From: Siphonodentalium dalli
Lineage: Eukaryota; Mollusca; Scaphopoda; Gadilida; Siphonodentaliidae
NCBI GenBank assembly: GCA_032622095.1
Contig: CP136069.1
Coordinates: 158,399,043-158,463,042, forward strand
Direction of reading: 5' to 3'
Length of the DNA stretch: 64,000 nt
Shown: piece by piece, positions 23,843 to 35,659 of the stretch
Position numbering within the stretch: the stretch's first letter is position 1
Layout: each line of letters opens with the position of its first letter
Position numbers and translations under genes: made by a program
The notes under the pieces: model-generated
What the model saw: only the letters and a program-made list of their open reading frames with translations
Database searches by the model: none
Told to the model about the DNA's origin: nothing

Positions 23843-24129
23843 TTTGGTTTGGTTTGTTAGGGTTTATCGTCGATCTAACCGCTAGGCCACACACGACGTT
23901 GTCAATTTTACGGGTGGAGGAAAGACCACGCAGAGGCTTAATTTCACCGAGAAATCGTCCCACTGCGTGTAGAAACCACTGATCCCCGGAAAGCAACTGA
24001 CAAACTTGCCCAGATACACGATTACGGTCACCCTACCTATGACGGGGTTCGAACCAGCTTCGTCAGCGCTGGACGGCCTGTGACGGTGTAAACACCTGAC
24101 ACTCTACCGACTGAACCACCGGGACCCCC
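23843..24129 (-). mobile_element. complete tRNA-derived SINE with 13-bp target-site duplication
   Basis: Read on the minus strand, the element begins near 24129 with a tRNA-like head. The A-box region is GGTGGTTCAGTCGGTAGAG and the B-box GGTTCGAACCCC is canonical, so it has the look of an internal RNA polymerase III promoter. A body follows with GTATCTGGGCAAGTTTG and CGTGGTCTTTCCTCCACCCG. The tail CGATAAACCC plus AACAAACCAAACC ends at 23843. GAGATTTCTAGGG occurs on both sides (23830-23842 and 24130-24142) as a perfect 13-bp duplication. That shows target-primed insertion of an intact copy. Confidence 0.93.
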
Positions 24130-24209
24130 GAGATTTCTAGGGACACAAGATAGTAAACTCCATTCTTGTATTTCTTTTTCAGCAAATGCGTTTAAATAAA
24201 AGAATCATA

Positions 24210-24412
24210 AATTTATATATTTAGATTTTTTTTTTCTTCTATTTTTGTTTTGTTTTTCATTTTATTTCAATGTTTTGAAAAGAAAAAAACTTGTTTTTTT
24301 GTTTGTTTTGTTTTGTTTTTGTAATTTTGTTTTCTGGTTCTGTTTTTTGTTTGTAATTTTTTTTTTCGTCTTTACTGTTTTTTTGTTTGCTTTACGTTTA
24401 AAATAAAATTAC
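24210..24412 (+). repeat. T-rich low-complexity tract
   Basis: About 200 bp made mostly of T runs broken by single G, C or A (TTTTTGTTTTG-like). It is downstream of the SINE head. Nothing coding is seen. Confidence 0.9.
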
Positions 24413-25134
24413 TTCAAACATCAGTATTATTCTTGTTCAAAATACTGGAATAATCTACGTGAATGGGCGGTACGAGTAATCCCCATTAAGAAGCATTCCA
24501 ACGTCAATTTTATGAATACGCCGGGAAAGCCCCGCACCCCAACCATGCGATGTAAGACGAAAATGAAAATCCGATGTGCCATTCACTGTTATGCCGGGTC
24601 GCCCATGCTCATCCACAGCAAATCGCCGGGGTACACGCACGCATGGTTGTTACAGTTATGATAGGTGACATTATATAAAACACAGTTACACTAGATCATT
24701 TCTAATGTCCAGTTAAAAGCCAGCTTGTGATTGCTCAAACTATTCACCATCGTGCGAATGACTGGCTGACAATCAAACTAATAATCCGTATTAGAGTTCT
24801 GCACCATAAATATATTCTCGAAACCAGACTTCGCTATTCTCGTCTCAGGATCAAGTCTCGGTTTATACAAAAATCTCAGACCAGGGAGGGACTAGGTCTC
24901 AGTTGCAGACTATTACCTATAACACACATAATTATGGATTATATTAAATCTTGTCCAGTTCATATATAATTATAATCTTTACTCTGCACGACATACAAAT
25001 ATAACACAATTACAATTTGGTTAACATAAAGATAAATGCTTCCAAAAAATACTTATGTTTCTGTTACCAGAACTTGTACGTTACCACATGGTTCGAATTA
25101 TGAACAGACCGACAAAGGCTTGAATGACAATAAG
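24413..25134. other. unannotated sequence
   Basis: I see no supported gene or repeat in this interior part of the possible TIR element. Confidence 0.35.
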
Positions 25135-25322
25135 AAGGCAAACCTTGGTTTACGTAAACCTGAGTTTCAAAAAGACGAGAATACGGACCAGTGCTGACCA
25201 ATAATCCCAGCTTACTCGCCTCGAAGCTGGGTAACACATCGCGATCACCGTGGTTTCGGCCTGGTCTAGACTATAGTTTACATGAAACCCTGTCTAGACC
25301 AGGGACCAGAATTCGGCCGAGT

Positions 25323-25979
25323 AAGTCGGTATCCAACGAATATGATTCGAGTTTAGATTGCAGAGTACGGTCCACTCCATTCGACATGTCTCCTGCATCT
25401 TATATATTATATATGTGTATATGTGTCGTTGTCGCTGTTTTCAGCCATTCGCACAATTTGGTGAATGATATAAATCTCATACTATCGCATTGTCGACCGT
25501 TTTGGTTGGACTGTTAGTCCGTGTGCTGGTATGACCCCTCGCGCACCCCACTACTTAACTTCTTTTGGCATTTTCGTGTATTTTCATGTACCCAAATGTG
25601 TATTGTTCAGGAAAAGTGATGTTAACAGCAAATATTTTGGTCCTGTTGTAACTACTGAGTCAAAGTTTAGCCTTACTCAGTTACCATTTTTTCCGATCAT
25701 GATGGGGTGGGGGATACAGTATCCCATATAAGTGATGTCATCATGATTGGATTTCAACAGACGATGTGTCATTGTGTATGAATCTGAATACCCTATACAT
25801 TGGTAGAACAAAATATGAATGTGTCACTGCTGATGTCAACAGATGTCAAAAGGTCACGAAACGGCAACAAAAACTTAAATATAATAGTATGGGAGCTGAT
25901 AGGCTAACTCCGCACCACAGGACTTAACTTAACCATACCAATTTCCTTCCTTCTTATGTCCCTCAACTGTTAAGCAGTA
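25323..25979. other. unannotated sequence
   Basis: Nothing recognised. Open frames at 25191-25517 and 25531-25731 lack family resemblance. Confidence 0.4.
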
Positions 25980-26680
25980 TTAAAAGTGGCCGCGTAGACA
26001 CGATGAAAGATGGCGTCCCAACATGGCCGCCGTTTTTAAGACGAGGCAGTATAAGTCAGTTTGATGTAAGTTAAAGGGAGACACTCTTGCTAAATGTAGT
26101 ACTGTGAAGCTAAGACAAAATTCTACCTTTTTAGAAAAAAGTTGGAACTCCCGCTTCAAGATGGCCACCAAAATGACCGCCGGAAATTTCATCAAAAATA
26201 ACCATTGGGTTTCTAGTCATATTTCAACACGAAACGAGCAGAACTGTGCAATTTAAGTCTGGCATACCATTACTTATGAATATTTCAACTCAATGGAACC
26301 AAAATTGTCACTTTGACTCGAAATGACTGCCAAAATGGCGGCCAAATTATGTAAAATGGTATTTATTGCATCAGCGTGCCCGGCAATCGCTTATAAGTTG
26401 TGGTTATTGAATACAAACGACTAAAATGCCTTCTATGCGTTGAATACTAACATTTTTACTGATTGACCTTGGTGTTAATTTTACTATGGTAACCACTGAT
26501 TTACCAGAAATATTGGATTTTTCTCGCAAATTTGACATCAAAATGGCAAAATTAACTTTTCAGATTTGGTATCAAATATGTTTATTGTTTTGATCTGTCT
26601 TGAGTGTTCACACAGGAGTTTTTAGACCAAATTACTTAAGGCGGCTTTCGAAATGGCAACCAACTTTGCTAAAAAATAAA
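25980..26680. repeat. probable old repeat with recurrent ATGGCGGCC-type motifs
   Basis: GATGGCGTCCCAACATGGCC, AAGATGGCCACCAAAATG, GCCAAAATGGCGGCCAAA and TCAAAATGGCAAA recur at intervals. Similar motif-rich sequences occur in repeats of other invertebrates. No frame remains open across them. I cannot define ends or class. Confidence 0.4.
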
Positions 26681-26815
26681 TCACATAAATCCCGAACATT
26701 ATTCTCTGATGTTCGGAAAAGGGAGCAAATTGTGACTCACTTGGTTATTAAACATGTTACATAATCAACTTACAACTAAACGTTCTATTCTGGTTGATCC
26801 AGTATTGAAATATCC

Positions 26816-27060
26816 AGCCTGTTCTTCCGAAAACCTCACAGTATCTGCTTATAATATAAGTTGTGATAGGTAGTTATCTGCTTAGAGTCGCCTCATTTTG
26901 TGTCGATATTGTGCTGGAAATGAGATCACTTTAGTCACAGTATCAACCCATAATTAGGCGATTCTAAACAGATTATGTGTGGACAACGACTTTTCTGGTG
27001 TACGCTCTTTGTGGCCCGCGCCATAAAACGAAATAACTGGTATGAGTCCATTATCTGGTT
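26816..27060 (-). repeat. interspersed repeat family copy (inverted)
   Basis: This copy begins with CAGCCTGTTCTTCCGAAAAC, followed by AGTATCTGCTTATAATATAA, GCCTCATTTTGTGTCGATA and CGCGCCATAAAACGAAATAA. It is the inverted counterpart of 16312-16650. Confidence 0.75.
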
Positions 27061-27382
27061 AGTTCATGGTGTGCTTCTGAGCTTGTGTCTCGTGGGTTTT
27101 GTTGTGGCACTTGGCGACAGGGTTCCACGACGTCTTGATTTGTGTATTTTCAGGCCATACTTGTATTTAGTTTTAATTCGCATATATCACATGTTTCATT
27201 ATCCACCTGAACAGACTGAACTGTATGATGACATTTTGGAACGAACGAATACCTCGTTGGCAAGTTGTGCCATTTATACATGCACACAGTACATTAATCG
27301 GCGCTTTGCAAGTATATCACGATGTGGACAGGGTGTTATTCGATTACTGACCTGGATTGCTAATAGGAACCCCAGTGCATGA
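27061..27382 (+). CDS. unrecognised open frame, possible exon or chance
   Basis: An uninterrupted frame starting inside the preceding repeat (26975) continues for about 107 codons beyond it. It has a hydrophobic stretch near its start (LLSLCLVGFVVALGD) and a YHMFHYPPEQTELYDD segment. I do not recognise it. The cysteines (SCAIYTCTQ, SRCGQG) suggest nothing specific. The initiator methionine lies in the repeat, so if real it would more likely be an exon or an old mobile-element relic. Low confidence. Confidence 0.15.
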
Positions 27383-30109
27383 ATCATGTGGTAAAGACAT
27401 TGCTGGTGAAATTATGGCAGCTACGGACGTTTGTTCACGCCTCAGTTTCGAAGAATATTTAAATATTTGACAACTGCAGAAAAGTCGCATTAACACCCCT
27501 ATAAATCAAATAAGGGGATCCATAATCTCATATCTCCGGGAATGATAGGAACAATTTATAGAACAAACTATTTATATAGATGAATATGTTATTTATAGAT
27601 GAATATCTCACAAGTTTATGATCACAACTAAATTTATTGGAAAAAGAAAACAAACAGTATTTTTCATTATTTGAGCAAATGTGAACCATGATATCGTATT
27701 GCTTGATGTTGCATATATTAGTTGACCAGCAAACGACGACCAGTTGACGGAGAAAAAACATACATTGAAATATTAATTGAGAAGAGCCTAATATGTAACC
27801 CGTGCAATATAGCAATTACCACCCTCCTTATTTGAAGTTCATAGGAGTTCCGGGAAGCTGGGGCATCGGGGAAGGGCTTAATAAGTTGCAAAACAAAATT
27901 TTCCCTAACCCCTTTTGTATATTATAGATATAAAATTTCAAGTCAAGTTGAAGCAACTGATCTCATTAATAAACCTGGCCTGACTCCGTTTCATCACATT
28001 TTATTGTACCGAATAACTACCAGGGGTTCGGATTACAAGTTACTTCATTTTAAATGTATTTAGTCAGTCGTACTTATCTCGTTGGTTGAACTTTATCGAA
28101 AAAAACACGTTGTTTCGATTTTTTGGGCTACAATGTTATTTCTTTCTGGAAGGTGACAGTCCCAACTCGCACGGCAGTAAATAAATTGTCATTTGTAATT
28201 TGACGTCACAAGTATTTAACGTTGAAGTTTGATTGTGCACAGGTGCGCTGACAATTGCCATACTAATTTCCAACCCCGTTCTTCGTTGGTACAATCTCTT
28301 CAGGAACACATTGACGACTCAAGAAAATTGTAGAGGGTGTATTAAATAAGAGGCGTTTTAGCTCTCATTATTTATATTTCCCCATGCAGGACTTCACTAT
28401 CACTCCATGTGCGTTGAACTCTTCAACTCGTCGTCGATAATCCACCAATGCAATTGTATAGGGTGCGTTTATATTAGTTAAGTTCTGTGTACAGAAATAT
28501 GTGAAGTCTTGTGTCACGGAGTACTGTGATCACAACATGATTACTGGTAGTGAACGCGCGGTCATCAACACTCTGGTAATTGATAATTCACTATGAGTTC
28601 TCGCCAGTTTAGACCAGGCAAAACAAAATGAATCCACTATCAGCAGATCAAAGCGAGTTGATCTATGTCGCACAGGGAGGTGCCTATAATGTCTCCGTGA
28701 GGGGGTAGTTGCACATTGGATTTTTCATCTGCGCCTCCCCCCTTGAATCAGACCAACCCCACCAGCTTGTATAATTTCATTCGCACCCCTACCCTTGAGT
28801 ATTTATTTTTCCCAACTTTTCCCTCACATGCCTGGGTGGTCCGGTATCCGTATCCTGTTCTGAATGGGTAAGTAGTCATGTAGTCAATAACCAGATGGAG
28901 GTACAGCATCAACTGGGTAGATTATATAGGTCTGAGCAAATTATGACATCTGCAAATGCCAAAATCTATATCATCCAGTGGTCTAACTCGTGGGTGAATG
29001 GCGTTTCTAAGTTATTTCTAAACTTGTGTCTCGATCCCTTTAGCTTTTGCTGCACCTGGGGCAGGACCATACACAACCATGATCGGCCCGGTGTGAGCAT
29101 TTCGAAATATTAACATGAAAATCGCAAAATCCTATTATCTAGATTGGCCTCCAGCTTTCCGAGTTTTGTAAATTTCCAAGTTGACACCCCCTAATTTCGA
29201 CGAACTACACGAGCATTGACCATTGATACTGAAACATGATGCGAAATTTTAGAAAGCTTTGACGCCATTTCAAAAACTGAGTGTCACTCTGCGATTTATT
29301 GCCTCTGGTTACGAACCGAGTTTCCGATGTCGACTCAGAAATATGCAAAATCGTCCAATATGTTTGCTCGGCCATATCAAATATACCAAGTACTTGTGTG
29401 ATCACTTAGCGAACCATCTGATGCCATGGAATAGCTTAATACGTGTGTTGATCTAACAAAGATTAAGCACGTATATAATATACGTCAGGCCCGAGTAATG
29501 ATTAATCAAATCCGGTTTGGCTATCGCAATGCCTCGGTGTTAACCGTGACTTATAAAGGATACGATTTTTGCTCACACGAACGATTACCGTTTTCTTTCT
29601 GTGTACGTTCTATAACTAAACGTTTACAGATTATCACTAATGTAAACGCACCCGTAGCGAACGTATTCAGCGAGACACATTTTTTTCAAACTTATTACGC
29701 ATTATAAATGAAATTGATAAAATTCTGACAGTGGTATACTATCAAGAGGACAAAATTGTTTAAATTCCTGCATAATTTCCGGTGTCGATATACCCGGTGA
29801 TCATATGTAATTCAAAACTGATCCTTGTGTAGAAAGTGTGACATGAATATTGTTAACGTCATTTCATTTAGTAACCGCACTGGGTACCTCTTAATTTCTA
29901 AGAAGACCCAATCAGTTATGTTGACTCCAGCGACGACTGCTTCTTGAACAGTTTGTGCATATCAGTTATTAATATTAATAGAAGTTAGCTCGAATATTTA
30001 CACTTCTGGTGATTGTTTTTGGAGGGCCATACTGACAGATACAATTATACCTTAATTTATCGGGTTCAATAGATGAATTCCGAAGACAAAAATAACATCA
30101 AGTGTTATA
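27383..30109. other. unannotated AT-rich sequence
   Basis: A 2.7-kb stretch in which I can support no gene, RNA or repeat. Open frames of 65-95 codons occur on both strands without family resemblance. Confidence 0.4.
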
Positions 30110-30111
30110 AC

Positions 30112-30290
30112 TCAACATAACCTCGTTCATATTGGAGCATATTGGACCTATATATTCACATATTTATATTGGACATACTTGATTCTAAAATAAGCACATA
30201 ATGCAATATTACCCGTTATTCCGGGTTATGGCGAGGGCCCCAATGAAAACACATTTAAAAGAGCGTGCATTTGGTAAGTCGATTTATAGG
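30112..30290 (+). repeat. interspersed repeat family copy, diverged 5' part
   Basis: CATAACCTCG, a GATTCTAAAATAAGCACATAATG block, TTACCCGTTATTCCG, GGGTTATGGCGAGGGCCCC and AAAACACATTTAAAAGAGCG align with the left half of the 16312-16650 copy. The right half is missing. Confidence 0.65.
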
Positions 30291-31925
30291 TTCACATAGA
30301 TCGTAATTCAGATTCAATTAATGCCGATATGGGTCTACTTGTGTTTTTAGACAAGTTCATTATGAGCTTATTTCAGTGTGTATTTCAGTTATCTTTATGA
30401 TTTGATTTTGCACTCAAATTAAACCACACCGACTGGTCTGGCCGCTGTAGAACTGAGGCATGCAAAAAAGGTTCTTAAATAACGTCATTTGTGATGCACT
30501 ACTCAGTGACATGAACACGTCTTACTCTTCGAATTTACTTTAGTTTTATTAACACTGAGTACAGTTATCCGAATTGAGGATTTTGTCATAAATCTATTGA
30601 TATACCTTCTAAAGCTCGGAACATCAAATATCAAATATAATGAGGAATCGGAAGATGGAAGAAATCACCGAATTATAATGACAATACGATATGTAAACAT
30701 ATGGGTAATATTCAAGAGACGAATACCATTTAGATATTATTTGCAATCATTTGGATGACATCCCGAAACAATATATCCCCGAATTCTTTTGGAAGAAATC
30801 ATTGAGAGAGAAATTCCATGCCATCATATCCCATCAAAATATAAACGTCGTGGAAAGAAAGAGTATGTATTCATAAGTTGTGGTTTTAACAAGTTGTCCT
30901 ATTCCATATGGACGGAATCAGACAGTTACATGTATTATTATGGGTGAACACTTGTAATTATCCTATTAATTTTATCGCATATTATCGTGTAATCTTATTG
31001 TATATACTCATGCATATTTGTACATAATTGAGATGACCAATGATGAACGTGATGTCCGAAATATGTGTACATACTGAATATACGGTTTCCTTGTTTCATT
31101 TTCATGTGTGACTTAGCAATATATCAATCAAAGAAATACGTAGAATAGAAACACTTGTTGCCCAAATAGTTATAATGAAGCAAACATTCATTTGTTGTGA
31201 TAAATGATGTTCACAAATTGTTTCGAAGATATCTTGGCTGGATTTAGGGCGATTAGGTTGGAATGATTCTAGAAATGAATGAAATACATACATGTACATA
31301 CAGTTTTGTGACATTTTTATACACTGCCAATCGACAATAAAGTAAATGCTATAGTGATAAATTGTTTGTGTTAAACTAATTCTAACTTCATTCCTAAATT
31401 CAGAAACAATAACGAATTCTTGTGCAGTATCTGATGACAAGAAATTATCTACTGAGACTTGTAGATGCCACCCAAATCCGTCAGCCATGCTCTAGTAAGA
31501 TGTTCTAAGTGTAGTCTGGACCACATGTCAGAAAACAGGTGTGAAAATATGTCGGTGTTTCAAAATAATTTCATTTGAAAATGACGGGCCCCAGTGTTGC
31601 ACTGAAGCTGGGAATATATATGGAGGGAACTAAATTGTTGGATGTCAGGGCTATTTCGTTTATATTACTGTTGTATTTTACACAGTAAGGGCGTGAAACG
31701 TGAATATATTCGCTTCTCTCATATAACCGATCCTCTGCTATAGTCTGCTCCAGTTACCGGTGTTCAAAGTAGAGTATTTGCCTCACTTGTGGAAGAGAAA
31801 TAGAAGGCAACTCGTAATGCTCTGCCTACAGGCTGTTTTTACAGAGTGTACAATGTCTGTACACCAACAGTAAATGCGTGTATGGCTCTGTATTACATGT
31901 CCCCACTATCACATTACATACACTT
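30291..31925. other. unannotated AT-rich sequence
   Basis: No supported feature. A 128-codon minus-strand frame at 31102-31488 has no family resemblance and no convincing splice sites. I do not call it. Confidence 0.4.
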
Positions 31926-31929
31926 GAAT

Positions 31930-32355
31930 TTAATAGTTTTGCAGTTCATATTTAATAATTTATTCAACACATCAGAAACTGATACAATATAAACAATCAA
32001 CAGATATACAGAAAAAATATATTTTATCTCCCAAACGTGAATCTCTTAATATAGTAATGGACCACACATTGCCTTGATCCGTTCGATTAAAGTTTTCAGA
32101 CCCAAACTATACAATTATAAAGATATATGATTGTATAATAATTATTCCGCTGGTGTGCTGGAAATATAACTAAAATACAATTACGTAGACATGAGGTGTA
32201 TCTCAGCAGATTGTATTGAGAAAATATGTGTTTAATATTGAATATATCTCATATAATGGTTCTTCTAACTTCTCCAGCTACTATCGTTTAATCCTTTGCT
32301 TTAATTGACATACGATGCTTTATTTTTAATTCATAGTATAACATTAAAACTGTGT

Positions 32356-32442
<87 letters not shown>

Positions 32443-33000
32443 AATTAGATTTAAACAATAACTCATATAATGGTTCTCCTAACTCATCCAGCATCTACCA
32501 TTTAATTCTTTACTATAACTGCATACCATACATTCTAAATTAATATTACATTACAACTAGTATCAAGGCAATTTACACAAAAAGTCATGAAAGTCAAAAT
32601 GAATTATATCACATTACACATCATTACTTACAATTTAATTTAATAGTTCAAGTTTATTATTATATTCAACATATAAATATGATTATATAAGCAATGAATA
32701 TTCAACAGTTCAAATAAATTCCAAATAATATTTTTCATTCAATATGTGAAGTTCTTAATGTAGTAGTGTAGAATATATCACAATGATCCGTTCGATTTTA
32801 GTTTTTCAGAACGAAAAAAGAACAGTTATAGCAATTATTCTTGTGGTGATTGTGCTGCAGACACCTACTTATGCAGGCGGTATATCGCTGCAAAGCTTCA
32901 TGAAGATATTAGTTTTTAAATATTCTAAATATATCATGGAATTGTTCTCATAACTGCTGCCGCTTCTGCCATTTAATTCTTTGCTTTAAATTGCTATACA
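31930..33000. repeat. diverged repeat copies (three) around an AT microsatellite
   Basis: Copies at about 31930-32340, 32455-32600 and 32630-33000 share TGATCCGTTCGATT, TCTCATATAATGGTTCT and a CTTCTCCAGC-ACC motif, followed by ATTCTTTGCTTTAATTG. A further copy lies at 35660-36530. The unit is about 400 bp, AT-rich and non-coding. Confidence 0.7.
32367..32438. repeat. (TA)n microsatellite
   Basis: About 36 uninterrupted TA dinucleotides preceded by a short GT run. The IY-repeat open frames on both strands here are artefacts of it. Confidence 0.97.
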
Positions 33001-33170
33001 TAGAGGATACCTGCGGTTCTCGAGTGAATACCAAAATTACATCATGAGTGGATACAGTGGAATATAACTATTCCCACGAGCGGCCTTGGCCGCGAGTGGG
33101 AATAGTTATATTCCAATGTAGCCACGAATGAGGTAATTCTGGTATTCACTCGAGAACCGCAGGTATTCTA
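33001..33170. repeat. long palindrome, arms about 80 bp
   Basis: The outer arms pair ACCTGCGGTTCTCGAGTGAA with its complement. The inner arms pair GGAATATAACTATTCCCAC with its complement. The centre is CGGCCTTGGCCG. A few mismatches and small bulges lie in the middle portion. It would extrude or transcribe into a long hairpin. It interrupts the repeat series that resumes at 35660. Confidence 0.93.
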
Positions 33171-33638
33171 TTTATTATATACTAAACAATTTAGCTGCGC
33201 GTAATCATTAGAACAAATTAGAAATATAATGTTATTGTTTTGATCGATATATATAATGACTTGGTTTGGTCGATCAGCTGTTCTGTGACCGGTTCACTGC
33301 GATCTTCTGTAAATATATGCGTGCATACAAAAAAAAAGTCCCCGGTGACCCCGCCAGAATGAAGAGAAACCATTCGAAATATTCATCAATTATGAACAAT
33401 TACCTCGAACAAAGCATTGGAATTGCTTATCTTCAATAAATGATTTTATTATTATCAAGCATAATGAACAATTAACAACACAAAAGGTTCGTGCCATTTG
33501 GAAATACCAAAATCCCAATTACTGATAATACTTCCGCTTCGCAGTTTGGAATGTAAAAATCAACAGTTTTATTCAATTTCACTCGCTGTCTATTCTCCTG
33601 ATTCGCCGGTATTTCACCCTTGGACTAGACTCGGTGTC

Positions 33639-35251
33639 TTATGTGGTGTGAGGCTTCGGTGAGCAGCTGTGAAAGTGCATGTACACCGATCCACTGAATG
33701 TTACGTTTGAGAAAATGGATTTCAAACTTTGCATCGCACTTGATGAACTCACAACTCCAGGTGAACCAATAAGGTCATTATTCGATACAGTAACTGTCGA
33801 TTTCGAAACAGTTACATTTGTCGGTGATGATGTTGAAATAGTGTCAGAACTTGGTACAGGTGCAGGTGCGGTTTCCAATACTGGTGAAAGCTGGACTACA
33901 GGTTGTGCAGCTGGGAGTACTGTCTCTGACTCTGTGACTTATTTCCAGCAGTATTTGATAAAATTGAAGAAATACGTTTTGTTTGGACAGCATTCATTTT
34001 GGAGTAGTTCAACAAACTGTTTACATTCTTGTGTCCTGACACTTGGATTATCTGATGCGGTGGTACATGTTCATCGTTAAGTGAGTGGATCAGCAGTTTT
34101 CGAACACTGTAGTTGGTAAGTCGCTTATCCGTTGTGAGGCCTGAGTCTACACACGTGCCCTGCACAATTCTATTTAAAGAATTAATGCCGAATGCATTGC
34201 GCTTATACCAAGGCTTGCCTTTATTCCAGCCCTGGTACTTGACAGCGAGGAAGAACGGGCTATCTGGATATTTTTCCTCTTCTGGTCGCTTCTCGCTGAA
34301 CAATCGATATAATTTAACCGGGTCTCTCTCTGGGTTGTCGGTCGAATATGCCCTTGGTTTAATTCTTCTGATGTGTCGTGGATTTTCACCGGTTCTTGTC
34401 TTTGTTTGTCGCTCCTGTGTGTAGATGATATATTCCTGTCCATACTCATCTTCTTGCAGACTGGTGTCGCCCCATTTCAAAGAATGAGTTTCCTCCCCTG
34501 TTTTCATTCCGAAGTACAAAACACAAGTCCACCACATAATTTTGTAACGACTTTGGGTTATATGGTCCAAGAACTTGCGCCCCATAAAATCGCTCAACAT
34601 CATCTTGTGTAATCGGATCTGCTTCAAATGGCTTACTGCCCTTTCCTATAGACTTCAGTTGTTTCTGTTTGCTTTTCAGAGTTTCACGACATGATTCAAA
34701 CTGATTATTACTTATGAGGGAAACTGGATATGATCGCATCCTGAGGTATCAATCAAGTGAGGGCATGAACGCTCGAAGAGACATTGACTCATACTCAGTT
34801 CCATCTTTTTTTCTCACAGATAGGAGGAAACTTGATATATGCCCACATCGAACATTTAGGGAATGAATTCGGGCTGCCTCTGTTCATCTTTACTCAGCAG
34901 AAATGTTCTAAAGAGTTTAATATCATATTAAGTTTTTTTAACAGTATTTTTATTTCTTTGTTGGTCATTGAATTGAAATACTTCCTCATCAGTTACATTT
35001 GTAAAACTGGAACTTACAGTGGAAGTTGAAAGCAATGGCAATATCGGCAATGCAGCTGAGGCTGAGTCTGAGGCTGAATTCAGTAGTGAGCTTGAAGTGG
35101 AAGTTGAAGCTGCAGGAACCTGCTGGTCAAATATAGAGTCACTATTCCGAACACAAACTTGTGGGTCTTTATCATTATATTTAGCTAATTTTTCCAGTAA
35201 AGAGTCCCAAAACACACCGCCTTCTCCGTCGATTTCAAATCCGTCTTCCAT
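33639..35251 (-). pseudogene. broken Crypton-type tyrosine recombinase (DUF3504-like) gene
   Basis: Read on the minus strand from 35251, pieces in several frames line up with the Crypton-derived recombinase family (related to the C-terminal domains of ZMYM2-type and QRICH1 proteins). The N-terminal piece 34928-35251 ends with QRNKNTVKKT. After a stop it continues with LFRTFLLSKDEQRQPEFIP to a second stop at 34856-34858. In another frame come SSFLLSVRKKDG and SLRAFMPSLD, then a stop at 34749-34751. Then TLKSKQKQLKSIGKG and DPITQDDVERFY follow to about 34540. A further shift leads into the catalytic part 33896-34627 (HSLKWGD, RKLLIHSL, IIQVSGHKNVNSLLNYSK). The C-terminal tail 33639-33878 is in yet another frame. 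The box I position reads GMK instead of the usual GLR/GMR Arg, and the HxxR motif reads YSVR. Only the later Arg, the SGH His and the NYS Tyr persist. I see no introns. It is a dead mobile-element copy, old enough for several stops and at least three frameshifts. Confidence 0.85.
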
Positions 35252-35659
35252 ATTTTACTTGACGAATGACGTTGCTAATGTAGACAGGAGTCTGTGATGC
35301 AGTTAATGGGGAAATACTCTAATCTCACGCTCAAATGTGCAAATAGTCCGTATCGCTTCAGGCGTATGCATATCAATTCCAAATTTAACGGCATTACAAT
35401 TGATTCGCCCCGATTGGAGCAAGCGTTTAATATAAGGAAGCTAGCGTGTAATATAAGGAAGCTACCATGTAATATAAGGAATCTACAGTGGAATATAACG
35501 TTGGCTGACAGTTGGGCGCTCGACTAGCGAAATATAGCTTTTTACTGGAACAAGAAATCAATAGAATTTGATAGGGAAGCATATAATAAATATTTTTTTA
35601 TTACATTACAGTTAATTTTGGGGCAATTTCCGCAAATCTCTGGAATGTTAAAATGACTT
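35252..35659. other. sequence with a 21-bp triplicated motif
   Basis: Most of this interval is unremarkable. At about 35427-35505 a 21-bp unit (TGTAATATAAGGAAGCTA plus three variable bases) occurs three times, followed by a decayed fourth. The plus-strand frame over it encodes a 7-residue repeat (NIRKLAC-like). It carries no other sign of being a gene. Confidence 0.7.

Larger units (their letters stand above)
23135..25322. mobile_element. possible TIR element of about 2.2 kb
   Basis: TCGGCCGAATTCTGGTCC followed by CTGGTCTAGAC at 23136-23164 recurs as its reverse complement at 25289-25320. Further GGTCTAGACC-like motifs lie just inside both ends. No transposase is visible in between. A complete SINE and a T-rich tract lie inside. 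The ends might instead be two separate small elements, so the size is uncertain. Confidence 0.5.

Noticed and set aside
24030-24130. tRNA gene on the minus strand
   Set aside because: A- and B-boxes are good, but the region is the head of a SINE with body, tail and target duplication. The anticodon arm does not form a normal tRNA.
31102-31488. 128-codon minus-strand frame beginning MADGFGWHLQ
   Set aside because: It has no recognisable domain, no clear donor or acceptor, and AT-rich codon use like the surrounding DNA.
32288-32543. Open frames on both strands encoding long Ile-Tyr repeats
   Set aside because: They are translations of the (TA)n microsatellite and carry no other coding sign.
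33679-34424. Plus-strand open frames of 103-133 codons
   Set aside because: They are antisense to the Crypton-like relic, whose minus-strand frames show clear family motifs.
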